DNA of 64,000 nucleotides from Variovorax sp. JS1663 (GTDB lineage: Bacteria > Pseudomonadota > Gammaproteobacteria > Burkholderiales > Burkholderiaceae_C). The notes under the pieces were generated by a model that made no database searches, had not been told where the DNA came from, and saw only the letters and a program-made list of their open reading frames with translations. Within the stretch, counting starts at the first letter, position 1. The number at the start of each line of letters is the position of its first letter. This document shows, piece by piece, positions 9,301 through 15,734 of this stretch. Made by a program: the position numbers and the translations under genes. The stretch covers positions 1-64,000 of the forward strand of contig NZ_LYMK01000003.1 in the NCBI RefSeq assembly GCF_002157355.1. The letters are read 5' to 3'.

Positions 9301-9505
9301 GCGCCACTACGAGGAAGCCCTGGCCCTGGCCGAGAAGAGCGACGAACCCCAGTTACTCTTTCCCTGCTACGAGGGGCTTGCCACCCTGTACCTCGATGTC
9401 GATGATGCAGTGCAGGCCGAGCGCTACATGGCGCTCGCCCAGGACACCTGCCAGCGTGCGGGCCTGGACCCCGACGCGCTGGTCGTGCTTCCGTTCCTTT
9501 GCTGA
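6359..9505 (+). CDS. Class III adenylate cyclase with zinc ribbon, AAA/NB-ARC-like ATPase and TPR domains
   Basis: A 1048-aa cytoplasmic signalling protein. Residues 1-22 form a zinc ribbon (C3, C6, C17, C20). Residues about 40-225 are a class III nucleotide cyclase: metal Asp D50 in FADLSGF, metal Asp D94 in KYVGDAVMAVFG, and Lys90, which favours ATP as substrate. From about 235 comes an AAA-type ATPase with a Walker A (EAGTGKT, about 272-278) and a Walker B (MIVEDLHWTD). The C-terminal half is helical TPR-like repeats. This architecture is common in actinobacteria, rhizobia and beta-proteobacteria; the ligand that drives it is generally unknown. With the CRP-like regulator upstream it may form a local cAMP module. 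Both strands are open for very long distances here because of GC-skewed codons; only the plus strand encodes recognisable domains. Confidence 0.93.
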   Translation: MACPACGFDVDRDFAFCPKCGTRLAPQAPAPPPAEPESDRRMVTVIFADLSGFTALSQTLDAEDVRALQTELFALMSGAIKRFDGFVEKYVGDAVMAVFGAPVAHEDDPERALNAALLMHRQAAGLSARWAPRIGRPLDLHIGVHTGPVVAGQLGTHDEGAYAVTGDTVNAASRLQNAAGAGETMVSRATWELTRHAFGFEPAGELTLKGIAQPMAAWRLGAALAAPQPTRGLQAHGLATGLVGRGAELQRLREAFEQMRTGQGGLLRIVAEAGTGKTRLLTEFMTQLEAEGRLESVVQRRAACSSLGERAYGVPAALLRDAYGLGAQDAPAEARQKITAALAAMGAGEPEQQQLSAFLGYVLGLEGEDASTRYLDPEQLRQQIFAAVLAVVERRLQQGAAAVMMIVEDLHWTDAASLELLSFLLGRLRERPFMLLVTQRPAPALEDWAEGAGAQTVLRLEPLSARCSEAMLDALFGSSTQALPEALRRRIVEHAGGNPLFLEEMARALIADGLLSRQAGAWVCSPRATAAQVPSTIHGLLLGRIDRLAPAARRTLCEAAVIGPQFAEPLLRAVATLSHAVPEALEALVDAGLLAAMPSPEGRRFRFRHGLFQEVAYQSLLLRRRTELHTRIGEALERQCGSTPRQLEDLQALAHHFRLGTDKARGARYLVAAADWARGAYANADAIRDYQLALETLEACSAPAAHRLAVREHLGDVLAPAGRIAEAAGHLEAAREGHAEAGDRVAQARLLRKIAALRWETGDRAEAQACLASGLALIDGAAPHIERAWLYEMMGELHFRTADSHGALEWTQRALAHLQALEAQPPADEDQRRDLRAAVALAHNTQGVALARLDRLDEAVAQLERSVAVAREADLPQAECRALSNLGVLYSSSHPQHAIEACERGLQTARRIGDLGLQSRLSANLAVAYCTLTNRCDERGVGAAHTAIEIDRSTGQLDHLAVSLVVLAQIYQCHGEAARALRHYEEALALAEKSDEPQLLFPCYEGLATLYLDVDDAVQAERYMALAQDTCQRAGLDPDALVVLPFLC

Positions 9506-9541
9506 TTGATTGATCGCACCTGCAGGAAGGAGAGCTTCATC

Positions 9542-10192
9542 ATGTCCATGACGATGAACCCCGTGGCGCCCGGTGAACTGGCGCCTGCCTTCGCCCTCCC
9601 GGCGATTGCCGGCCCGGGCATCATTTCGCTCGACGACTACCGCGGCCGCAGCCCGCTGCTGCTGAGCCTGATGCTGGGCCTGTGGTGCCCCTTCTGCCGC
9701 CGCCAGCTGGTGCAGCTGGCCGGCTTCGAAGGCAAGCTCAAGGACATGGGCGTCGACAGCCTGGCGGTGGTCGCCACCGCGCCGGAGAACGCGCGGCTGT
9801 ACTTCAAGTTCAGGCCCACGAAGCTGGCGATGGCGTCCGACCCCGGGCTTTCCACCCACCGCGCCTACCGCATCCCCAAGCCCGAGCCCACGCCCCAGAT
9901 GATGGAGGCGATGGACACGATCCGCATCAACCCCTTCGGCGACCTGCCCGAGCCGCTGCCGATCTCGCAGGTGGGCCAGGTGATGCAGGCGAAGGACGGC
10001 TACGCCATGACGCCGACCGACCAGGGCGACGTCGAGCGCCAATGGCCGCAGCTCAAGGGCCTGTTCATGATCGACCGCAGCGGCATCGTGCGCTGGGCCT
10101 ACGTGGAGTGCCAGACCGAGGGCATGGCCGGCTTGGGCAAGCTGCCCTCGGAAGAAGAGATCCTGGAGGCCGCGCGCAGCTGTGCCGCCTGA
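9542..10192 (+). CDS. AhpC/TSA-type thioredoxin-fold protein (peroxiredoxin-like)
   Basis: A 216-aa protein starting MSMTMNPVAPGE at an ATG preceded by a strong AGGAAGGAG site; the frame is open 36 nt further upstream without a site. The fold is indicated by the PxFALP N-terminal strand, a GLWCPFCRRQL segment carrying a CxxC pair where redoxins have their catalytic cysteine, and a C-terminal FMIDRSGIVRWAYVE strand. CPFC rather than a T-x-x-C peroxidatic motif argues for a disulfide reductase or peroxiredoxin-like activity, not a classical AhpC. There is no export signal. It ends directly against the converging AraC-family gene. Confidence 0.8.
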   Translation: MSMTMNPVAPGELAPAFALPAIAGPGIISLDDYRGRSPLLLSLMLGLWCPFCRRQLVQLAGFEGKLKDMGVDSLAVVATAPENARLYFKFRPTKLAMASDPGLSTHRAYRIPKPEPTPQMMEAMDTIRINPFGDLPEPLPISQVGQVMQAKDGYAMTPTDQGDVERQWPQLKGLFMIDRSGIVRWAYVECQTEGMAGLGKLPSEEEILEAARSCAA

Positions 10193-11260
10193 TCACCCGC
10201 GCGCCGCGGCGTGCCCGTTGCCCGACAGCGCCGCGCGCAGCCCGCCGAAGCGCCGGCGGTACTGCGGCGGCGTCAGGTTCACCTGCCGCCGGAACAGGCG
10301 GCCGAAGAAGGCCGCATCGTCGTAGCCGACCTCCTGCGCTACCGCCGTCACCGGCAGGTCGCCCGTCTCCAGCAGGTGCTTGGCCTCCTCGATGCGCATC
10401 GTGTGCACGTACTCCAGCGGCGCCATCCCCGTCGCCTGCCTGAAGCGGCGCTGGAACGAGCGCGCCGGCAGACCGCTCAGCTGCGCCATCGCCGCCACCG
10501 GCGCCGGGTCGGCGTAGTGCTCGGCGATCCAGGCCTGGCAGCGGCCGATCAGCGCATCGTCCATCTGGCGTGAGCGCGTCACGCGCGCGAAGGGCTGCTG
10601 GCCGACCTGGTGCCAGTCGATCAGCAGGATCCGCGCCACCTGCATGGCGGTCTCGACGTCGACGCAGCGCGCGATGACGTAGAGCCCGAGGTCCATCCAC
10701 GAACTGCCGCCGCCGGCCATCACCAGCCGGTGCCCTTCGCCGGTGACCATCAGCGCGCGCTGGGGCTGCACGCGCACAGAGGGGTGACGGCGCTGCATCG
10801 TCTCGCAGTAGGCCCAGTGCGTGGTGGCCTCGTGGCCGTCGAGCAGGCCGGCCTCGGCCAGCAGCATGGCGCCGGAGCAGGCCGCCGTCATCAGCGACCC
10901 GCCGGCATGGCAGCTGCGCAGCCACGCGGCCTCGCGCTCGAACATCCCCGCCTCGCGGTGGTCGAGCGCCAGTTGCGATTCGGGCACGCAGACCACGTCC
11001 GGCGCGGGGCAGTCCGACATCGGCACGTCGACGCGGATCGGCAGCCCGTTGCAGCCCGTCACCTGGTCGGGCTGCGCGGCGACGATGAACGGGTCGAGCA
11101 CCGGCTGGCCGTACTCGCCGCTCACCACCCAGGGCCAGTCGCGCCCCGCGCACTTGAACATGTCGTACATGCCGTAGACCACCGAGGCCGAGCTCAGCGG
11201 CGTGGCGACGATGGCGATCCGCGGGAGCGGTGCCGTGGCGGTGCTCGTTGGCCGATTCAT
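10193..11260 (-). CDS. GlxA-family AraC-type transcriptional regulator
   Basis: A 355-aa protein with an N-terminal DJ-1/PfpI-like domain (about 15-190; the AACSGAMLLAEAGLLDG nucleophile-elbow-like segment is present) and a C-terminal AraC double helix-turn-helix (about 235-340, ending in the EVGYDDAAFFGRLFRRQVNLTPPQYRRRF signature). This is the layout of GlxA-type activators, which often control nitrogen-compound or aldehyde metabolism. It is divergent from the TPR protein at 11357 (97 nt gap), a probable target, and converges on the redoxin gene. The effector is unknown. Confidence 0.9.
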   Translation of the reverse strand: MNRPTSTATAPLPRIAIVATPLSSASVVYGMYDMFKCAGRDWPWVVSGEYGQPVLDPFIVAAQPDQVTGCNGLPIRVDVPMSDCPAPDVVCVPESQLALDHREAGMFEREAAWLRSCHAGGSLMTAACSGAMLLAEAGLLDGHEATTHWAYCETMQRRHPSVRVQPQRALMVTGEGHRLVMAGGGSSWMDLGLYVIARCVDVETAMQVARILLIDWHQVGQQPFARVTRSRQMDDALIGRCQAWIAEHYADPAPVAAMAQLSGLPARSFQRRFRQATGMAPLEYVHTMRIEEAKHLLETGDLPVTAVAQEVGYDDAAFFGRLFRRQVNLTPPQYRRRFGGLRAALSGNGHAAARG

Positions 11261-11356
11261 CAGTCTTGTTGCCGGAATGGCTTCGCGCGTCGAGGTGCGG
11301 CGAATTTACGCTCGAGGCGCCATCTGCTCAACAAACACCCCACAGGAGGTTTCACC

Positions 11357-12676
11357 ATGGCCACCACTCTGCGCGATGCACACGGCGAAGCGCTCTCCAC
11401 CACAGACCGGTCGTCCCTCGCCGCCTACGACCGGGCGCTCGAACTGTTCCACGGCTACCGGCTCGATCCGATCGCCGTGCTGATGCCGGCGCTGGAGCGC
11501 GACCCCGGCTTCGTCTCCGGCCACCTGCTGATGGCCGGCATGGTGCTCGGCGCCTGCGACGGCTCCCTCCTCGGCATGGCGAAAGCCAGCGTCGACGCCG
11601 CGGCCGCCCACGCCGCGAAAGCCAACGCGCGCGAGAAGTCGCTGATCGGCGCGCTCGGCGCCTGGAGCGGCGGCGACATGCTCCGCGGCAACCAGTTGCT
11701 CGGACGTCACCTGGTCGACCATCCGCGCGATCTCTTCGCGCTGCAGATCGCGCATGCGGGCGACCTCTTCCTCGGCCATTCCTTCATGCTGCGCGACCGC
11801 GTCGCGCGCTCGCTGGCCCGCTGGAGCGCCGAGGACGAGGGCTACGGCTACCTGCTCGGCATGTACGCCTTCGGCCTGGAGGAGTGCAACGAATACGCGC
11901 GGGCCGAGGACATCGGGCGGCGCGCGGTCGACCTGCACCCGCACGACAGCTGGGCCGTGCACGCGGTCGCGCACGTCTGCGAGATGCAGGGCAGGGCGGC
12001 CGACGGCATCCGCTGGCTGAAGGCGACGCAGGCCGACTGGGCGACGGACTGCGCGATGGCCGTGCACAACCACTGGCACCTGGCCCTGATGCACATGGGC
12101 GCCGGCGACCTGGGCGCGGCACTGGCGCTCTACGACGCCGCGGTCACGCCCGCGCCCGAGGCGGTGGCGCTGAACCTCAACGACGCGACGGCGCTGCTGT
12201 GGCGGCTGACGCTGCGCGGGGTCGATGTATCGCAGCGCTGGCAGGCCTTGGCCGCGCGAAGGGCCGCGCAGGCCGCGTGGGGCTGCAACGCGTTCAACGA
12301 CATGCACACCGTGATGACCCTGGCCGCGGCCGGCGACGAGGCGGCGGTTGCGGCCGGCATCCAGGCGATGGGCGAGGCGCCACGCTACCCGGGCGCGCAC
12401 GACTGGGACGTGGCGCTGCCGGCCGCGAACGGGCTGCGGGCCTTCGCGCAAGGGCAGTACGCGCGCTGCGTCGAGCTGCTGCTGCCCGTGCTCGATGCGA
12501 GCACGCCGCTGGGCGGGAGCCATGCCCAGCGAGACCTGCTGCACCTCACCCTCATCGAGGCCGCGAGCCGGGCAGGGGACCGGGCGCTGGTCAGGGCGAT
12601 GGGCGACGAGCGCGCCGCGCGCAAAGTGGCGACGCGGACCGCCGTGCGAGATGAGGAAGAGGCCGTGGCAGCCTGA
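11357..12676 (+). CDS. TTC38-like tetratricopeptide repeat protein
   Basis: A 439-aa protein. ATG 11357 follows a perfect AGGAGG site. The sequence is almost entirely amphipathic helices in TPR-like arrangement, with no signal peptide or membrane segment. Motifs resemble the bacterial homologues of human TTC38 (SWAVHAVAHVCEMQGR and NHWHLALMHM-type His/Trp-rich helices). The biochemical role of this family is not established. It is divergent from a GlxA-type regulator, which may activate it; the 97-nt spacer must hold both promoters. Confidence 0.8.
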   Translation: MATTLRDAHGEALSTTDRSSLAAYDRALELFHGYRLDPIAVLMPALERDPGFVSGHLLMAGMVLGACDGSLLGMAKASVDAAAAHAAKANAREKSLIGALGAWSGGDMLRGNQLLGRHLVDHPRDLFALQIAHAGDLFLGHSFMLRDRVARSLARWSAEDEGYGYLLGMYAFGLEECNEYARAEDIGRRAVDLHPHDSWAVHAVAHVCEMQGRAADGIRWLKATQADWATDCAMAVHNHWHLALMHMGAGDLGAALALYDAAVTPAPEAVALNLNDATALLWRLTLRGVDVSQRWQALAARRAAQAAWGCNAFNDMHTVMTLAAAGDEAAVAAGIQAMGEAPRYPGAHDWDVALPAANGLRAFAQGQYARCVELLLPVLDASTPLGGSHAQRDLLHLTLIEAASRAGDRALVRAMGDERAARKVATRTAVRDEEEAVAA

Positions 12677-12688
12677 GGCCGCCTCTGC

Positions 12689-13225
12689 CTACTTGCCCTT
12701 CTCGCGGATCGCCTTCCACTTTTCTTCGTAGGCGTCGATCAGCCGCTGGTATTCCTCGAAGCCTTCCTCGACGATCTCGGTCCGGCGTTCCTCGAAGGTC
12801 GGGCTGCGCTCCTCGAACTCCAGCCGCGCCTTGAGGTTCTCCAGGTCGCCGCAGTGCCCCATGATCACCACCCACAGCTCGCGCGGCATGTAGAAGCCGC
12901 CGGCCAGCGTGATCAGCGTGATGATCGCGCTCAGGATCAGCACCACGTTGCTGGCGATGATGCTTCGGTCGGTCGCCAGCGACTGGAAGCCCGTGATCAC
13001 CGTCACCAGCGCCGACAGCGCGGCCGCCGAGATCTGGTAGCCGAAGTTCAGCCGCCGGTACCACTTCGCCAGCGCGAGGCGCTTGCTGCAGGTGGTGTCG
13101 ATCTGGCGGTACAGGAAGTCGAGCTGGCTCTCTGCGTGCTGCCGTCGATCCTTGCTGCGCGTGGAATCGGCGGCTTCGAAGCCCGGTTCCAGGTGCTCGA
13201 TGATGGCGGTCGGCTGGGCTGACAT
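12689..13225 (-). CDS. DUF4231/SLATT-like two-TM membrane protein
   Basis: A 178-aa protein. ATG 13225 follows an AAAGGA site; a GTG two codons upstream lacks one. A helical N-terminus rich in charged residues is followed by two hydrophobic segments (about residues 65-85 and 91-113) and a long charged helical C-terminus. This layout (helix, two TMs, long helix) is that of the DUF4231/SLATT group. Some SLATT proteins are predicted pore-forming effectors in defence and conflict systems, but no effector-linked enzyme or sensor is adjacent here. It converges with the TPR gene with a 12-nt gap. Family assignment is tentative. Confidence 0.65.
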   Translation of the reverse strand: MSAQPTAIIEHLEPGFEAADSTRSKDRRQHAESQLDFLYRQIDTTCSKRLALAKWYRRLNFGYQISAAALSALVTVITGFQSLATDRSIIASNVVLILSAIITLITLAGGFYMPRELWVVIMGHCGDLENLKARLEFEERSPTFEERRTEIVEEGFEEYQRLIDAYEEKWKAIREKGK

Positions 13226-13319
13226 GGGCACGGTCCTTTCGCTGCGGCTGCGTCCCTCGGGGCGTGAGGGACTGCTGCTGCGGGATCATGCAGCAGGCGC
13301 GCCCGAAGCGGCGCCCTTG

Positions 13320-14432
13320 TTACTGCACGAAACGGTTGCCGCGCGAGAGGATCGTCAGATCGACCATCGTGCTGCCGTGGCGGCTGGTCGGCGAATAGTT
13401 CAGCGCATAGCCGCCCAGGTCCACCCGGCCCAGCGTGCCCATGGCCTGCAGCACGCTGTCGCGCGTGGCCTTGGCGCCGCCCGCCTTCTTCAGCGCGACC
13501 AGCAGCGTCTTCGCCGCGATGCACGATTCGAGCGAGGTGTAGTTGAGCTTGCCGCCGTTGAACGCCGTCAGCGCCTCGGCGCAGCTCTTCACCACCGGCA
13601 CCGCCACCTGGTTCGAGCTGCGCGGCGACGGGATCACCTGCGACACCACCGTCCCGCGCGCCACCCCGCCCAGCGACTCGGCCAGCTCGTCGGGGTTGAC
13701 GAAGGACAGCGCCGCCACGGGGATCTGCTGCGGCTTGCCTTCGATCGCCTTGAGGTAGTCGCCCACCTGGCTGAACTGCGTGGTCGCGAGCACGTAGTGC
13801 GGCGTGTCCTTCTGCAGCGCATCGATCGTGGCCGCATCCATCGCCGCGCCGCGCTTCGTCGCCACGCCCTTGGGCTTGGGCAGGCCCGCCTCGGTGAACG
13901 CGGCGGCCGAGGCCTCGTAGTTGCTGCGGCCCACCTCGTCGTCGTAATGCAGGATCACCGTCTTGTCGGAGCCCACCGTGCGCTTGGCCTCCATCACCTT
14001 CGCCGCCTCGTCGTGGTAGGAGGCGCGGATGGTGTAGACGTTGGGGTGCTTGCGCAGGCTCATCGAGCCGCTGAAGGGCGCGAAGAACAGCACCTTGTTC
14101 TGCTCCGCCAGCGGCAGCGCGTCGAGGCTGTTGGTCGCCGAGTTGTAGCCGAACAGCACCATCGCGGCGTGCTGGCCGAGCAGCTGCTGCGAGTTCTCGA
14201 GCGCGCGCTGCCGGTTGTTGGCGTTGTCCAGCGTGATGAGCTTGATGGGGCGGCCCAGCTCCTTGCTGGCATTGGCCTGCGCGAACACCGCGAGCGCACC
14301 GTCGCGCATGTCGCGGCCGATGTCGGCGTTGTTGCCGCTCAGGGGGACCGATTGGCCGATCACGATGTCCTGGGCCCAGGCGGGCGAAATCGCCGCGAGT
14401 ACGAAGGCGATCGGGACGAGAAATCGTTTCAT
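13320..14432 (-). CDS. ABC transporter periplasmic binding protein (Leu/Ile/Val type, fold type I)
   Basis: A 370-aa protein with a clear signal peptide (MKRFLVPIAFVLAAISPAWA, cleavage before QDIVIGQSVPL). The mature protein has the opening strand and SGNNADIG region of Leu/Ile/Val-binding-type receptors and the FVNPDELAESLGG-type second lobe. It should deliver an amino acid or small organic acid to a Liv-type ABC importer. No permease is adjacent; the nearest Liv operon starts after the restriction-modification island, at 22300 and beyond, in the same orientation. The ligand is unknown. Confidence 0.88.
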   Translation of the reverse strand: MKRFLVPIAFVLAAISPAWAQDIVIGQSVPLSGNNADIGRDMRDGALAVFAQANASKELGRPIKLITLDNANNRQRALENSQQLLGQHAAMVLFGYNSATNSLDALPLAEQNKVLFFAPFSGSMSLRKHPNVYTIRASYHDEAAKVMEAKRTVGSDKTVILHYDDEVGRSNYEASAAAFTEAGLPKPKGVATKRGAAMDAATIDALQKDTPHYVLATTQFSQVGDYLKAIEGKPQQIPVAALSFVNPDELAESLGGVARGTVVSQVIPSPRSSNQVAVPVVKSCAEALTAFNGGKLNYTSLESCIAAKTLLVALKKAGGAKATRDSVLQAMGTLGRVDLGGYALNYSPTSRHGSTMVDLTILSRGNRFVQ

Positions 14433-14631
14433 GTCGCTTGTCTCCTCGAGGGCTTGTCGTGGCGTGTGCCCTTTGCACGGCCATCGCTGGGCGGTGGCGG
14501 GGGCAGGTTAGCAGCGGGCTTGGGTGGAGTAACACCTTGTGGGGACAACGCGTCGGGGAAGCTGGAAAGTAAGTCACATCGCGGGGGGCTTTGTGAGGTC
14601 GTTTTTCTGACGGCGCTTGGGCGAGGTGCGT

Positions 14632-14684
14632 GCGATATCGGCTGTGGCCGATATCTTGCGTTTGTCGCCTCTGGGCGATATTTG
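14632..14684. repeat. Double-dyad element, copy A
   Basis: A perfect 9-bp inverted repeat (GATATCGGC at 14634-14642 and its complement at 14647-14655) is followed by a second weaker dyad (TGTCGCC/GGCGATA, 14663-14680). Dyad centres are 27 bp apart. A diverged copy with the same order, spacing and linker lies at 15613-15665. It could be a regulator-binding element or a mobile-element remnant. Confidence 0.6.
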
Positions 14685-14702
14685 GACGGTCAGGGTGCGT
14701 TA

Positions 14703-14936
14703 CTACGATCGAGAGTCTTGGAGCAGCAACCAACCTGAAGGGGTGATCTCACTGACGACCACACCGACCTGTGGAAAACCACCCAGTGGATCGACGACGA
14801 CACGCACCACTGCATCCACTTGACCCGCTTGATACAGCGCGCTGACGGCAAGCAGGTTCTCGTCACCCGTCAAAACGCAAGGAAGAGGCCCGCTGGCGAT
14901 GCGACGGAGCAAGGTGCGCTCGTTGTCGTGAATCAT
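14703..14936 (-). CDS. Hypothetical protein (77 aa)
   Basis: A 77-aa frame starting MIHDNERTLLRR, with alternating hydrophobic strands (VDAVVRVVVDPLGG, VGVVVSEITPSGWLLL) that look like a small alpha/beta protein. There is no recognised family, signal peptide or membrane segment, and the ribosome site is weak. It sits between double-dyad copy A and the XRE gene, on the same strand as XRE. A real gene is plausible but not proven. Confidence 0.4.
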   Translation of the reverse strand: MIHDNERTLLRRIASGPLPCVLTGDENLLAVSALYQAGQVDAVVRVVVDPLGGFPQVGVVVSEITPSGWLLLQDSRS

Positions 14937-15270
14937 CGGAGCGCACCCAGGAATTTTTCTGCCATCGACCCTTCTTCGATACGAAGCCCTAAAGCCCGAA
15001 CGTGGGGCCGAATGAAATGGTGACTATAATACCCATTTTCGTCAGAGCTTGAGGTGGCTCGACGAACAGTGCGAGTTCTCAGATCTCGATGGAACCTGCC
15101 CCGAGGTGAGGTGCTTGTCTGAACGACAGCTATCCGGGGATGTCAAGCGACTTGCTTGAGCGAATGGGCGGCGTCACTGCAATGACTCCCGATCCCGGGT
15201 CGCCGGTACTTGACCAGTCAGGCGATGTGGGGGCATCGCCCCGTCAAAGAGACTCAAGGCACCAAGCCAT
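14937..15270. other. Intergenic stretch at the left part of the restriction-modification island
   Basis: I see no convincing gene in these 334 nt. A TATAAT hexamer occurs at 15025-15030 on the plus strand, but no matching -35 is found at 16-18 nt. A plus-strand frame from 15140 runs into the antisense of the XRE gene and shows no protein-like pattern. It may be decayed DNA. Confidence 0.4.
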
Positions 15271-15537
15271 TCACTTGGCAACCCTCGGAATACCTTCAGT
15301 CAAACTTGCCACATCGCAACGAAGGGCACGGCACAACTGGCAGAGTACGTTGAAGGTCACGTTGCGTTGGCCGCGTTCGACTCCGCCGATATAGGACCTG
15401 TCGATTTGGGCTTGATAGGCCAAATCTTCCTGCGTCCAGCCGATCGACTTGCGCTTCTCCCGAATGCGCAGTCCAAGCAGTTCCAATGGGTCATTTTTCA
15501 CCTGGCGATCGTCATTAAGTGATGACGATAAGTCCAC
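15271..15537 (-). CDS. XRE-family helix-turn-helix regulator (controller-protein size)
   Basis: An 88-aa protein carrying one Cro/C1-type HTH (about residues 22-78: LGLRIREKRK, then QEDLAYQAQIDRSYIGGVERG, then NVTFNVLCQLCRALR). Size and placement next to a restriction-modification operon are those of C (controller) proteins. The first possible start is GTG 15537; a second GTG at 15501 would give 76 aa and begin nearer the HTH. Neither has a good ribosome site, so leaderless translation is possible. The gene is divergent from the Res gene (15735), with a double-dyad element in the shared control region, so repression or timed activation of the restriction operon is a reasonable inference. Confidence 0.85.
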   Translation of the reverse strand: MDLSSSLNDDRQVKNDPLELLGLRIREKRKSIGWTQEDLAYQAQIDRSYIGGVERGQRNVTFNVLCQLCRALRCDVASLTEGIPRVAK

Positions 15538-15612
15538 GGACTAGAATGCTCATTTGCTGTATTGCCTGGCGCCTTGGTCGTCTTCCTGCTGGCATCGATG
15601 CCAGGTTCGGGG

Positions 15613-15665
15613 GCGATGTCGCCGTGACCGACATCTTGCATTTGTCGCCGTTGGGTCGACATTCG
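15613..15665. promoter_or_regulatory. Double-dyad element, copy B, between XRE and Res genes
   Basis: GATGTCG (15615-15621) pairs with CGACATC (15629-15635), and TGTCG (15643-15647) pairs with CGACA (15657-15661). The two dyads are centred 27 bp apart, as in copy A at 14632-14684, and the linker cttgc[ag]tttgtcgcc is conserved. It lies about 75 nt from each of the two divergent start codons, where controller-protein operators are usually found. Confidence 0.55.
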
Positions 15666-15734
15666 ATTCGATGCGTTTCGGCAATCGGTGGCTGCTCGTG
15701 TAGTTGCGGGCCGTGATAATCGGCTCAACGCACC

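Noticed and set aside
3890..9307. A single minus-strand open frame of about 1805 codons
   Set aside because: Most of it is antisense to the adenylate cyclase gene and reads as low-complexity Ala/Gly/Arg sequence. Only its last 211 codons (from 4525) are real, the CRP-like regulator.
15140..15394. Plus-strand 84-codon ORF overlapping the XRE gene
   Set aside because: Its second half is antisense to the HTH coding sequence and the first half shows no conserved pattern.
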